Positions 25,753-34,590 are shown, counted from the stretch's first letter. The stretch: 64,000 nucleotides of DNA from Streptomyces sp. NBC_00536 (GCF_036346295.1 NZ_CP107819.1:186001-250000), one strand, 5' to 3'. Made by a program: numbers and translations. Notes: generated from the letters alone by a model not told the origin.

Positions 25753-26583
25753 ATGGCCGGGAGAACCTGGAGAACTTGGAGAACCTGCAGAGCGCTGGTC
25801 GCGAGTCTGGCCGTACTCATCGGCCTGACCGCGGCCGCGACCTCGCCCGCTTTCGCCGGTCTGAACGGGCCGGTGGCGGCCTACCTTGACCAGCACTGCG
25901 GTACGGACACCATCGGGAGCGGTACGACGACCATCGCCGTACCCGTGGACCGGGTCACCCTGAACCTGGAGGCCGTCGGGCACGACCCCGCCAACTCCAA
26001 GATCACCGCTGTCTACACCATCCCCGGCACGAGCAGATACGGCACCCTCTTCGGCCAGTTCGACCCGGCCAGGGGAAACGTCACCTTCAATTACACGGTG
26101 GGCTCCCCTCCCCCGGGCGCGACACTGAGCCTCAGCTACGAGGTCGTCTGGACCGACGGCACCTACTACAACAACACACTGACCCAGGCCCTGCTCCACT
26201 GCACGCCGGACAGTACCGGCGCGGCCGTGCGGTGGAACGACCACACCTACACCACCGTCTTCCAGCAGTGCACCAGCGTGAACCTCGGCAGCGGGACCCG
26301 GCCGCTGTGGGTCCGCGCGGAGGACGTGACCGTGCACCTGTCGCACGACGCCGTCGACACCGCCGCCTTCGCGGGACGGCCGGTCTGGGCCGACTACTGG
26401 ATCCCCGGCCACAAGGCCTACACCTCGGGAGTGTCCGCGACCGCCGACTCCACCGGTGAGACCTGGCTGACGTTCCGGATGATCGCCCCGCCCACCGGCG
26501 CCGAGCTGGACATCCTGTCGAGCGTGCGGGACAGCTCCACCCGCACCTACCCCGGGCACACGTGGGTCACGATCTCCTGCTGA
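25753..26583 (+). CDS. Secreted protein of unknown function
   Basis: The ATG at 25753 follows GGGGAG. The 276-residue protein begins with an unusual WRTWRTCR repeat, produced by a short DNA repeat (gagaacctg-like), then a hydrophobic core and a cleavage site near AFA (about 35). The mature part is beta-rich with repeated GTDTIGSGTTTIAVP-like and SYEVVWTDGTYYNN segments. Paired Cys (QHCG, LLHC, QQC and the C-terminal SC) allow two disulfides, and two similar halves are suggested. I do not recognise the family. Confidence 0.72.
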   Translation: MAGRTWRTWRTCRALVASLAVLIGLTAAATSPAFAGLNGPVAAYLDQHCGTDTIGSGTTTIAVPVDRVTLNLEAVGHDPANSKITAVYTIPGTSRYGTLFGQFDPARGNVTFNYTVGSPPPGATLSLSYEVVWTDGTYYNNTLTQALLHCTPDSTGAAVRWNDHTYTTVFQQCTSVNLGSGTRPLWVRAEDVTVHLSHDAVDTAAFAGRPVWADYWIPGHKAYTSGVSATADSTGETWLTFRMIAPPTGAELDILSSVRDSSTRTYPGHTWVTISC

Positions 26584-26594
26584 CCCCACGACTG

Positions 26595-26633
26595 CCGCTG
26601 CCGCCACCGACCGGAGGTCGGTGGCGGCAGCGG
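26595..26633. terminator. Strong bidirectional terminator hairpin
   Basis: CCGCTGCCGCCACCGACC (26595-26612) pairs perfectly over 18 bp with 26616-26633 across a 3-base loop. It sits between two convergent genes and is followed by TGTCTGT on the plus strand. Confidence 0.85.
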
Positions 26634-26647
26634 TGTCTGTCAGACCG

Positions 26648-26893
26648 TCAGCGTGCGCCGAGGTGGGCGCCCTTGATCCACTCGAACTCGCCGTCGTTCG
26701 CGCAGGTCGAGGTCCAGACGGGTCCGAAGTGCGCGGGGATCGCGGCCGCGGAGGAGCAGTTGGACGAGAAGGTGCCGTGGCCGCCCGAGAAGTAGTCGAG
26801 GTCGACACCGTCGTGGGCCAGGGCCGCGCCGGCTCCGCCCAGCAGGATGCCGGCGGCGAGGACGGACGCGGTCACAGCGGAACGAATACGCAT
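26648..26893 (-). CDS. Small secreted protein
   Basis: The 81-residue product begins MRIRSAVTASVLAAGILLGG with an Ala-rich core and cleavage near LAHDG (about 27). The mature peptide of about 55 residues has two Cys (SSNCSSA and TSTCAND), so one disulfide is likely. It is too short for a domain assignment. It is convergent with the secreted protein gene, with a strong hairpin between. I cannot assign a function. Confidence 0.7.
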   Translation of the reverse strand: MRIRSAVTASVLAAGILLGGAGAALAHDGVDLDYFSGGHGTFSSNCSSAAAIPAHFGPVWTSTCANDGEFEWIKGAHLGAR

Positions 26894-27038
26894 GATTCTC
26901 CTATTGATGCACAGAACGACGCCCCCTTGAATGGGTGCGACGTCCTGTCCAACCCCCGAAGGGCACTGTCAGGAACGGGTGTTCACTCCAACGCCACGGC
27001 AGAATCGTTTCAACGGCGCACGGAGCCCGCCCCATGGG

Positions 27039-28730
27039 TCAGGGGCAGGTCACCAGGACGATGGAGATCGCGGTGCAGGTGACGGCCGCGGTGTCGTTCG
27101 CGGGGTTGGGGTCGGTGGGCGCGGAGGCCGTGCGTGCTCCGGTGACCTTGACCGGGCCGAGGGTGAGCAGGTGCAGGGGGACGCGGAAGGTCTTGCTCGC
27201 GCTCGCGTTGGCGGCGATGGTCCCGTAGGCGCAGGTGACCGTGGCGGCGGCGCTCGTGCATCCGGCGGACAGGCTGGTGGCGGAGGCGCCGGGCGGGAGC
27301 GCGGCGGTCAGTGTCGCCGAGGTGACGGCGCCGGGGCCGGTGTTGTGCGCGGTGAGGGTGTAGGTCAGGTAGGGCACCAGGAGGCTCAGCTGCGGCTGGG
27401 CGGTGAGGCGGACGTCGATGTCCGCGGGCGGTGCGAGGTAGGTGTACTGGCCGGCCGAGGTCACCGGGCTGGTGCCGCCCGGGGTGGTGACCCGCACGTC
27501 GACGGTGCCGGGCGCGTGGGCGGGGGCGGTGACGCTGCAGGCGGTGGCGGTGCAGGTGACGCCGGTGGCGGGCGCGGCGCCGAAGGTGACGGCGGTCGCG
27601 CCGGTCAGGTGGGTGCCGGTGACCGTCACGACGGTGGCCCCGGATGCCGGGCCGGAGGCCGGGCTGAGGGCGGTCACGGCCGGCGCGGCCGCGCCCACGC
27701 TCAGCACGTCGAGGGTTTGGCTGCCGTTCTTGACGACATAGGCCAGGGTGCCGTCCGGGCTCAGCCCGGCATCGACGGGGCCGCCTCCGGCCGCCACGTT
27801 CCCGGTGACGGTGTTGGTCGCGGTGTCGATCACCGACAGGGTGTTGCTGCCGATGTTGGGCACGTACGCGGTCGTGCCGTCGGGGCTGACCGCCGCGCCT
27901 CCGGGGTTGCTCCCGGTGGTGACGGTCTTGGTGACGGTGAGCGTGGCCGGGTCCACCACGGAGAGGGAGTCGTCGCGGCCGTGGCTGACGTACACCGCTC
28001 CGGTGACGGGGTTGACCGTGACCGCGAACGGCTGGTTGCTCAGGGCCACGTTCGCGGTCACCGTGAGGGTGGCGGTGTCGATGACACCCAGCGTCTTGTC
28101 GCCGAGGTTGGTGACGTAGGCACGCGCGCCGTCGGGGCTGAAGGCGACGTCGCGCGGGAACGGGCCGACGGTGACCGACGCGGTGACGGTGTTGCTGGCG
28201 GTGTCGACGACCCGGATCGACCCGTTGGGGCCGGCGGAGTCGACGACGTAGGCCCGGGTGCCCGCCGGGTTGACCGCCACCGCGTTCGGGTCGTGGATCC
28301 CGGTGATGGTGGACGTCACCGTGTTGGTGGCGGTGTCCACGACGCTGACCGTGGCGGCGCCGCGGTTGACCACGTACAGGTGCGCGCTGTCGGGGGTGAC
28401 CGCGAGCCCGCCGGGGCCGTTGCCGACGGGGATGGTGGCACCGACCGTGTTGGTGGCGGTGTCCAGCACGGTGACGGTGTTGCCTGGAGTGCCCATGTAG
28501 ACGCCGGAGTTGCTGACGTAGACGTGCTTGCCGTCCGGTGCCACGGCCAGGTTCTCGGGGTTCGCGCCCAGCGGCACGGTGGCGATCACGGTCGGCGCGT
28601 CCGCGGCCGCCGGGGTGGCCGCCAGGGCGCTCAGGCCGGTCGCGGCGAGGGCGAACGCGACGGCCACGGCCGTGCGGCGCCGTCTGCGCATGCGGATGGG
28701 GTGCGGACGTAACTGGTTGATCGAGGACAC
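27039..28730 (-). CDS. Secreted YNCE-type beta-propeller protein with IPT/TIG and DUF11 domains
   Basis: GTG 28730 is preceded by GAGGGGGG; ATG 28691 is the alternative and would also suit the signal peptide. The product has 563 residues. After the signal peptide come at least six propeller repeats of the form AVSPDGTTAYVPN...NTLSVIDTATNTVTG (about residues 45-350). Then an IPT/TIG domain (TALSPASGPASGATVVTVTG, about 355-435) and a DUF11-like domain (LTYTLTAHNTGPGAVTSATL) follow. It is probably a surface or matrix adhesin. With the GTG start, codon 7 is TTA (28710-28712), a rare codon in Streptomyces that can make translation depend on bldA. Confidence 0.87.
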   Translation of the reverse strand: MSSINQLRPHPIRMRRRRRTAVAVAFALAATGLSALAATPAAADAPTVIATVPLGANPENLAVAPDGKHVYVSNSGVYMGTPGNTVTVLDTATNTVGATIPVGNGPGGLAVTPDSAHLYVVNRGAATVSVVDTATNTVTSTITGIHDPNAVAVNPAGTRAYVVDSAGPNGSIRVVDTASNTVTASVTVGPFPRDVAFSPDGARAYVTNLGDKTLGVIDTATLTVTANVALSNQPFAVTVNPVTGAVYVSHGRDDSLSVVDPATLTVTKTVTTGSNPGGAAVSPDGTTAYVPNIGSNTLSVIDTATNTVTGNVAAGGGPVDAGLSPDGTLAYVVKNGSQTLDVLSVGAAAPAVTALSPASGPASGATVVTVTGTHLTGATAVTFGAAPATGVTCTATACSVTAPAHAPGTVDVRVTTPGGTSPVTSAGQYTYLAPPADIDVRLTAQPQLSLLVPYLTYTLTAHNTGPGAVTSATLTAALPPGASATSLSAGCTSAAATVTCAYGTIAANASASKTFRVPLHLLTLGPVKVTGARTASAPTDPNPANDTAAVTCTAISIVLVTCP

Positions 28731-28975
28731 GCTGGATCCCCCCTCAGGAGCCGCGGCACGACGGCGGGAAGCGGAGGCCCCCGGGAACCGGCGGTGGCGC
28801 GGTCACACAGGACGCACCGCACAGACACAGGCGCGTCCCTCGCACACCGTCACGGCGTCGTCCTGGCCGCGACAGCCTTCCGACCCCGCCCGGCAACCGG
28901 GACAGCGAAGTCCTCGACATCGTCCCAGCGAATGCCCACCCACCGCGGGAAACCTTCGCAGTTGTCGTTTTCAGA
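28731..28975. other. Intergenic region upstream of the beta-propeller gene
   Basis: I see no gene in these 245 bp. A weak inverted repeat, CAGTTG-N12-CAACTG, spanning about 28960-28983 overlaps the 3' end of the aldolase gene and includes TTTT; it could end the upstream operon. Confidence 0.35.
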
Positions 28976-29617
28976 TCAACTGATGACCGTTTCGGCGCAC
29001 TCCGGGCAGCAGGGCCGGGCGAGTTCGGCGAAGAGGGCCGCGAGGTCGGCGGGGTCGGCTGGCAGGCCGTTGCCGACGCCGACCGCGGTGGCGCCCGCGT
29101 CGAACCAGGGCTGTACGGCGTCGGGGCGTATGCCGCCGGTGGGGATGATGACGGCCTCGGGCAGGACGGCCCTGAGCGAGCGGATGAACCGGGGTCCGCC
29201 CACATGCGCCGGGAAGACCTTGGCGGCGCCCGCCGCGCCGACGGCGGCGGCCACTTCGCCCGGGGTGAACCCGCCCTCGATGAAGACGGCCTCGCGCTCC
29301 CGGGCGGCCCGGCGCACCTCGGGCGCGGGGTACGGGGAGATGAGGAAGGCCGCTCCGGCGTCGAGGGCGGTGTGCGCCTGCGCGGCGGTGGTGACCGTGC
29401 CGAGGCCGATGGCCGCCGGGCGCCCCCGGCCGTCGGTGAGGGGGACCGTACGGGCCAGGGCCTCGGCCCAGCCCGGGGTACTGGTGGTCAGCTCGACCGC
29501 GCGGCAGCCCGCCGCGAGCAGTGCGGTGGTCTGGCGCACGGCTTCGTCGGCGTCGGCGTTGCGCAGCACGGGCAGCAGGCGCTGGGAAGCGATCACGGCG
29601 TAGGGGTGGCACGTCAT
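28976..29617 (-). CDS. KDPG/KHG aldolase family protein
   Basis: The 213-residue class I aldolase has the Schiff-base Lys in AAKVFPAHVGG (K133, the same number as in E. coli Eda) and the catalytic Glu in AVELTTST (E42). IGLGTVTTAAQAHTALDAGA and IIPTGGIRPDAVQPWFDAGA form the phosphate-site strands. The family cleaves 2-keto-3-deoxy-6-phosphogluconate or -galactonate to pyruvate and glyceraldehyde-3-phosphate. It ends the minus-strand operon after the deacylase (57-bp gap) and fits downstream of the PfkB kinase encoded divergently. Confidence 0.9.
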   Translation of the reverse strand: MTCHPYAVIASQRLLPVLRNADADEAVRQTTALLAAGCRAVELTTSTPGWAEALARTVPLTDGRGRPAAIGLGTVTTAAQAHTALDAGAAFLISPYPAPEVRRAAREREAVFIEGGFTPGEVAAAVGAAGAAKVFPAHVGGPRFIRSLRAVLPEAVIIPTGGIRPDAVQPWFDAGATAVGVGNGLPADPADLAALFAELARPCCPECAETVIS

Positions 29618-29674
29618 GCGGGGCTCCGGATTCGTCGGTGAGGGGGTTGGGAGGGGCGAGAGGGCGCGCCGGGT

Positions 29675-31285
29675 TCATGCCGTACGGCGGACCGACTTCC
29701 CGGCGAGCGCCTGTGTCCGCTTGCCGTCCTCGATGACGAAGCGGCCGTCGATCAGGACGTGCGGGATGCCGTACGGGAGGGTGCGGGGCGCCTCGAACGA
29801 CGAGCCCGCGGCGACCGTGTCGGGGTCGAAGAGGACCAGGTCGGCGCGGTAGCCCTCACGGACCAGGCCCCGGTCCGGCAGCCGCAGGCGGGCCGCGGGG
29901 CGGGAGGTCATGTGGGCCACGCACTCTTCCAGGGACAGCTCGCCCAGCTCGCGGACGTACGTCCCGAGGTACCGGGGGAAGGTGCCGTAGGCGCGCGGGT
30001 GGGGTTTGTAGCCCTGGAGGATGCCGTCCGAACCGGCCGTGTGGGCGCGGTGCTTCATGATGAGGCGGACGTTCTCCTCGTGTCCGACGTGCTGCAGGAT
30101 CGTCGATCCGAGGCGGTCGCCGATCAGCAGCCGCCGGGCCGTGGTCCACGGGGCTTCGCCGCGCATACGGGCCGACTCGGCGATGGTCTTGCCCACGCAC
30201 GAGGCCAGGCCCGGGTCGGATACTCCGGAGATCTCGATCGTGTCCCACGCGATGGGGACGCCGTGGCAGCCGTCGGATCCGATGTCTTCGAGAACGCGGC
30301 GGATGCGCTCGGCCGTCGCGTCGTCCGCCAGGCGGTCCAGTACGGCCCGGGGCCCGCCTTCGCCCGCCCAGCTGGGGAGCAGCGCGACGAGGGTGGTGCA
30401 GCCGGGTGTGTAGGGGTAGGTGTCCAGCGTGATGTCGGCGCCCTGCTCCAGCGCCCGGTCCAGCAGGGCCAGCAGGTCGGGCGCCTTGCCCTCGTTCACC
30501 CCGAAGTTCATGGTGGCGTGTGCGAGGTGGAGGGCGCATCCGGCCTCGCGCGTGAGGTCCACCATCTCCTGGTAGGCCTGGAGCGCTCCGGCCCCGTACG
30601 AGCGGTGGTGGGGGCAGTAGTAGCCGTCGTACGCGGCCACCACCCGGCAGAGTTCGGTCAGTTCGCCGTCCTGGGCGTACATACCCGGGGTGTAGGTGAG
30701 GCCGGAGGACATGCCGACGGCGCCCTGCTGGAGGCCTTCGGCGACCAGTTGGCGCATCCGGTCCAGCTCCTCGGGGGTGGGGGCGCGGTCCTCCCAGCCC
30801 ATGGCGTGCATGCGGACGGTGCCCTGCGGGACGAGGTAGGCGGCGTTGACCGCGATGCCCTGTCCGTCGAATCCGCGGTCGAGGCGGTCGAGGTATTCGC
30901 CGACGGTCCGCCAGTCGAAGTCGATGTCACCGCCGTCGCCGTTCCAGCCGGTGATGGCCTGGCGCACCTCGGCGAGGGTCCGGTCGTCGACGGGCGCGTA
31001 GGACAGGCCGTCCTGGCCCAGGACCTCCAGAGTGACGCCCTGCGCGGCCTTCGCGCTGTGGTCGGGGTCCCGCAGCAGGGCGAGGTCACTGTGGGCGTGC
31101 ATGTCGATGAAGCCGGGTGCCAGAGCGAGCCCGTCGGCGTCGAGCGTCCTGCGGGCGGAGGGCCTGGGGCCCTCGCCCTCCCTCCGGATCTCCTGGATGC
31201 GGCCGTCCTGGAGGGCTACGTCGGCGCGGTCGGAGTCCGCTCCCGAGCCGTCGACTACGCGGGCGTTGCGGATGACCAGGTCCAT
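29675..31285 (-). CDS. N-acyl-D-amino-acid deacylase (amidohydrolase family)
   Basis: The 536-residue protein starts MDLVIRNARVVDGSGADSDR, typical of amidohydrolases, and has the metal HxH in GFIDMHAHSDLAL (H63, H65). It continues with YYCPHHRSYG, LHLAHATMNFG, GYKPHPRAYGTFPRYL and the C-terminal DLVLFDPDTV of the D-aminoacylase family. Where characterised D-aminoacylases have GNCG with a metal-binding Cys, this protein reads LGQDG, so its metal site differs. The start has AGGAG nine bases upstream. It is the middle gene of a dehydratase-deacylase-aldolase operon. Confidence 0.85.
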   Translation of the reverse strand: MDLVIRNARVVDGSGADSDRADVALQDGRIQEIRREGEGPRPSARRTLDADGLALAPGFIDMHAHSDLALLRDPDHSAKAAQGVTLEVLGQDGLSYAPVDDRTLAEVRQAITGWNGDGGDIDFDWRTVGEYLDRLDRGFDGQGIAVNAAYLVPQGTVRMHAMGWEDRAPTPEELDRMRQLVAEGLQQGAVGMSSGLTYTPGMYAQDGELTELCRVVAAYDGYYCPHHRSYGAGALQAYQEMVDLTREAGCALHLAHATMNFGVNEGKAPDLLALLDRALEQGADITLDTYPYTPGCTTLVALLPSWAGEGGPRAVLDRLADDATAERIRRVLEDIGSDGCHGVPIAWDTIEISGVSDPGLASCVGKTIAESARMRGEAPWTTARRLLIGDRLGSTILQHVGHEENVRLIMKHRAHTAGSDGILQGYKPHPRAYGTFPRYLGTYVRELGELSLEECVAHMTSRPAARLRLPDRGLVREGYRADLVLFDPDTVAAGSSFEAPRTLPYGIPHVLIDGRFVIEDGKRTQALAGKSVRRTA

Positions 31286-31348
31286 GGGGGGCTGCTCCTG
31301 GGGGTGTGCGGGGCGGGGGTGTCCGGGGCGGGGGCGGGGGCGGAGTGG

Positions 31349-32674
31349 TCAGAAATAGGTGCGTACGAAGTCCCGGACCGTCCCGTCCTCCTCGACGAGG
31401 GGGATCAGCTGCCACTTGTCGAAGGTGGTGCAGGGGTGTGACAGTCCCAGCCCCAGCCAGTCCCCGACCTCCAGTGCGGCGTCCGGTGCGGTGCTCACCC
31501 AGCCGTGCTGGTCGGAGAGGGCGGTCAGGGTGATGCCCGTCGCGTCCCGGAGGGTTCCGTCGCGGGCCGAGCGCACCGCCTGTACCTCGGGCAGGTCCAG
31601 GTCGTAGGCGGCGTCGCGCTTGCCCGCGTTGACGAACGCCTGCTCCGGGGAGGGGCGGGAGACGACCTGGGCCCACAGGCGGAACGCGGGTTCGAGACGG
31701 CCCTCCCCGGGGACGCGGTTGAAGGGGGTCATGCGCCGGTAGTGGCCGACGTCGTGGGAAAGGTACGCGCCCGAGCGCAGCACCTTGAGCACCGGCGCGG
31801 ACAGTCCGGGGATTTCGGCGAAGACCTCGGCCACCGCGTCGAACCAGGCGGAGCCGCCCGCGCTCACCAGGATCTCGTCCAGGGCGCTGAACCGGCCCGC
31901 GGCATCGAAGTCGGCGAGGAGGCCGACGAGGCGGCGCAGCCAGGCCCGGACGCTGTCCGGGTCGGCCCCGGGGACCTCGCCCTCGTAGCCGCTGACGCCC
32001 ACGAGGCGCAGGGTCCGGGTGGCGGCCACCGCGTCGGCGACGGCCGCGCACCCGGCCTCCGTACGGGCGCCGGTACGGGCACCCGCGCCGGCGCCGAGTT
32101 CGACGACGACATCGACCGGGCGCACAGCGGCGGCGGCGCGCAGGGCCTCGTCCATCAGCTCGACCCCGCGTACGGAGTCCACGTAGCAGACGAAGCGGAA
32201 CGACGGGTGGGCGTCCAGCTCGCGGGAGATCCAGCGCAGGGCGGGTGCGTCGACGAGTTCGTTGGCCAGGAGCACCCGCTCGATGCCGAAGGCGCGCGCC
32301 ACGCGCACCTGGTGGGGGGCGGCGAGGCTGACGCCCCACGCTCCGTGGGTGATCTGGCGGGCGAAGAGGGCGGGGGCCATCGAGGTCTTGCCGTGGGGTG
32401 CGAAGACGAGTCCGTGGCGGTCGGCGTAGGCCGCCATGAGAGCGAGGTTGTGCTCGACGCGTTCGGCGGAGAGCGCCATCACGGGGGTGGTGAACCCGCC
32501 GGTGAAGAGGTTGCGGCGCTGGGCGGCGAGTTCACCGACGGTCAGCCCCTCCGCGTCCGGCGGCAGCCCCTTGAAACGGAAATCGACGCGCTCGTCGGCG
32601 AGGGCCGTGATCCGCGCGGTCGGGTCGGCGTGCGCGGCGGCCACGTCCTCGGCGGTCACGTGCTCGGCAGTCAT
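31349..32674 (-). CDS. Fold-type III PLP dehydratase/deaminase (D-serine dehydratase-like)
   Basis: The ATG at 32674 has AGGGAG upstream; the longer frame only reads through a tandem repeat. The 441-residue protein has the alanine-racemase-type N-terminal barrel with the PLP Lys in FAPHGKTSMAP (K96). The C-terminal D-ser_dehydrat domain ends with LSHPCTTFDKW (H413 and C415, a likely metal pair). Relatives include D-serine dehydratase, D-threonine aldolase and, as I recall it, D-glucosaminate dehydratase. The neighbours (deacylase, RidA, sugar-acid kinase, KDPG aldolase, GntP) favour a D-amino sugar acid as substrate. It heads the minus-strand operon. Confidence 0.87.
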   Translation of the reverse strand: MTAEHVTAEDVAAAHADPTARITALADERVDFRFKGLPPDAEGLTVGELAAQRRNLFTGGFTTPVMALSAERVEHNLALMAAYADRHGLVFAPHGKTSMAPALFARQITHGAWGVSLAAPHQVRVARAFGIERVLLANELVDAPALRWISRELDAHPSFRFVCYVDSVRGVELMDEALRAAAAVRPVDVVVELGAGAGARTGARTEAGCAAVADAVAATRTLRLVGVSGYEGEVPGADPDSVRAWLRRLVGLLADFDAAGRFSALDEILVSAGGSAWFDAVAEVFAEIPGLSAPVLKVLRSGAYLSHDVGHYRRMTPFNRVPGEGRLEPAFRLWAQVVSRPSPEQAFVNAGKRDAAYDLDLPEVQAVRSARDGTLRDATGITLTALSDQHGWVSTAPDAALEVGDWLGLGLSHPCTTFDKWQLIPLVEEDGTVRDFVRTYF

Positions 32675-32688
32675 GCGGCGCTCCCTGG

Positions 32689-32742
32689 TCTCGAAGGTCT
32701 CGAGAGTCTCGAAGGTCTCGAGAGTCTCGAAGGTCTCGAATG
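32689..32742. repeat. 9-bp tandem repeat x6 upstream of the dehydratase gene
   Basis: Six consecutive 9-bp units of the form TCTCGAAGG / TCTCGAGAG alternate between the dehydratase start and the palindrome. The units are internally palindromic around TCGA and may set operator spacing or be a neutral repeat. Confidence 0.85.
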
Positions 32743-32746
32743 ACCT

Positions 32747-32767
32747 GCGTTGCATCCTCTGCAACGC
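32747..32767. promoter_or_regulatory. Candidate operator between the divergent sugar-acid operons
   Basis: GCGTTGCA-TCCTC-TGCAACGC is a perfect 8-bp inverted repeat with a 5-bp spacer. It lies midway between the divergent dehydratase and kinase starts, so it can control both. The regulator gene is not in this window. Confidence 0.65.
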
Positions 32768-32878
32768 TCATTGCGTAACTTGCTACATGATGCCTAACAT
32801 CCCGATCAACGCCAGGTCAACAGAGCCCGCGAACCGGGCAACCAGCGCGATCCGGCATGAAGCGCAAGGGAGTCCAGC

Positions 32879-34054
32879 GTGTCCAGCGTGTCCACAACCC
32901 CGGACGGCCGGGCCGTCGATGTGACCTGTCTCGGTGAGTCGATGGTCGCGCTGCGGCCCACCACCCCCGGCCCGCTCGCCGGTGCGGGGGGTTTCACCCG
33001 GGGCTTCGGCGGCGCCGAATCGAACGTCGCCTGCGGTGTCGCCGGTGCGGGACACAGCGCCCGCTGGGTCGGCCGCGTCGGGGCGGACGGCTTCGGTGAC
33101 TACCTGGTGCGCGAGATGTCCGCCCGGGGCGTGGACACGTCCCACGTGACGCGGGACCGGCACCGTCCGACCGGGATCTACTTCCGCACCGTCGGCGAGC
33201 GCGCCACCAGAGCGGTGGCCGAGCCGGGGCAGGATCTGCCGCCGCAGGACCTGGCCGAGGTCGCCTACTACCGGGAGGGCTCCGCGGCATCTGCCATGTC
33301 CCCGCACACCGTGGACACGACCGTGCTCGACGCCACCCGGGTGCTGCACCTCACCGGCATCACCGCCGCCCTCTCCCCCGGCTGCCTGGACCTCCTGCGG
33401 GCCCTGACCGCCCCACGGCCCGGCCGCCCCCTCATCTCCTTCGACGTCAACTACCGGATGAACCTGTGGCCCGACGCCGCCACGGCCGGCCCGGTGCTCC
33501 TCGCCCTCGCCCGCGCGAGCGACCTCGTCTTCGTCGGCGCGGACGAGGCCGAGGTGCTGTGGGGCACGGGCGGCGGCTTGGAGGCGGTCCGCCGCCTGCT
33601 GCCCGAACCGAAGGTGCTCGTGGTGAAGCAGGGCGCCGACGGCGCCACCGTCTTCACCCGCACGGTCAAGGACAGAACGGACGGCCCGGACGGCTCGGAC
33701 CTCGTGGTGCACGAGCCCGCGCCCGCCGTCGCCGTCGTCGCCTCCGTCGGGGCGGGCGACGCCTTCGCCGCCGGGTTCCTCTCCGCCGGGCTGCGCGGGC
33801 TGCCCGTACCGGAGCGGATACGCCACGGCCACCTCACGGCCGCGTCCGTCCTGACCTCCCCCGAGGACCTCGCGGCGCCGCCGCCCCGCCAACTGGCCGA
33901 CCGGCTGGCGGCCTTGGACGCCCCGGCCTGGCGCGAGCTGCGCCTCGCGGCGGGCTGGGCCGCCGACCTCGGCGCCCACCCTCAGAAAGACCACCCCCAG
34001 AAGAACCACCCCCGGAAGCACCACTCCCAGAAGGAAGAACGGCACACACCATGA
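32879..34054 (+). CDS. PfkB-family sugar kinase (2-keto-3-deoxygluconate kinase-like)
   Basis: GTG 32879 has AAGGGAG six bases upstream. The 391-residue protein has GESMVALRP and FGGAESNVACGVAGAG (substrate lid and binding), YFRTVGERATR, SFDVNYRMNLW and the PfkB signature SVGAGDAFAAGFLS with catalytic Asp. This resembles KdgK-type kinases. The last 25 residues form an unusual His/Lys/Gln-rich tail (HPQKDHPQKNHPRKHHSQK) from a degenerate DNA repeat. It overlaps the RidA gene by 4 bp. It would make KDPG for the aldolase encoded on the other strand. Confidence 0.88.
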   Translation: MSSVSTTPDGRAVDVTCLGESMVALRPTTPGPLAGAGGFTRGFGGAESNVACGVAGAGHSARWVGRVGADGFGDYLVREMSARGVDTSHVTRDRHRPTGIYFRTVGERATRAVAEPGQDLPPQDLAEVAYYREGSAASAMSPHTVDTTVLDATRVLHLTGITAALSPGCLDLLRALTAPRPGRPLISFDVNYRMNLWPDAATAGPVLLALARASDLVFVGADEAEVLWGTGGGLEAVRRLLPEPKVLVVKQGADGATVFTRTVKDRTDGPDGSDLVVHEPAPAVAVVASVGAGDAFAAGFLSAGLRGLPVPERIRHGHLTAASVLTSPEDLAAPPPRQLADRLAALDAPAWRELRLAAGWAADLGAHPQKDHPQKNHPRKHHSQKEERHTP

Positions 34055-34509
34055 ACGACAGCACCACCGCCGCCACCACCACCGCCACCACCGGAACCGC
34101 TCTCGTGAAGACCGCGATCACCCCGGCCACGCACACCGCCCCGCCCGCGAAGTTCTCGCACGGGGTGCGCAAGGGGAACATCCTCCAGGTGGCGGGCCAG
34201 GTCGGCTTCCTGCCCGCCGTGGCGGGCCGGGCACCGACCCCGGCGGGCCCCACCCTGCGCGAACAGACGCTGCAAACCTTCGCCAACGTCCGCGCGATCC
34301 TCGAAGAGGGCGGCGCCACCTGGGACGACGTGATGATGATGCGGGTCTACCTCACCGACGTGGACCACTTCGCGGAGATGAACGCCCTCTACAACGCCTA
34401 CTTCGAGGAGCAGGGCCTCACCGCCCCGGCGTCCGCCCGTACGACGGTGTATGTCGGCCTGCCCGCCGGCCTGTTGATCGAGATCGACGCGCTCGCCGTC
34501 CTCGGCTGA
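34051..34509 (+). CDS. RidA (YjgF) family enamine/imine deaminase
   Basis: The ATG at 34051 overlaps the kinase stop (ATGA). The 152-residue protein has a Thr-rich extra N-terminus of about 25 residues, then the RidA core. This shows FSHGVRKGNILQVAGQVGF, ANVRAILEEGGATWDDVMMM, YLTDVDHFAEMNALYNAYF and the C-terminal signature PASARTTVYVGLPAGLLIEI with the conserved Arg. RidA proteins hydrolyse the reactive enamine/imine products of PLP dehydratases, which fits the dehydratase encoded divergently. It is the second gene of the kinase-RidA-GntP operon. Confidence 0.92.
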   Translation: MNDSTTAATTTATTGTALVKTAITPATHTAPPAKFSHGVRKGNILQVAGQVGFLPAVAGRAPTPAGPTLREQTLQTFANVRAILEEGGATWDDVMMMRVYLTDVDHFAEMNALYNAYFEEQGLTAPASARTTVYVGLPAGLLIEIDALAVLG

Positions 34510-34590
34510 CGGCACGCGCCCCGCGACGCCCCGCCCCGCGACGCCCGTCACCGGGGCCGGGGCCCCACCCATGCGAACACCGGAGTTCCC

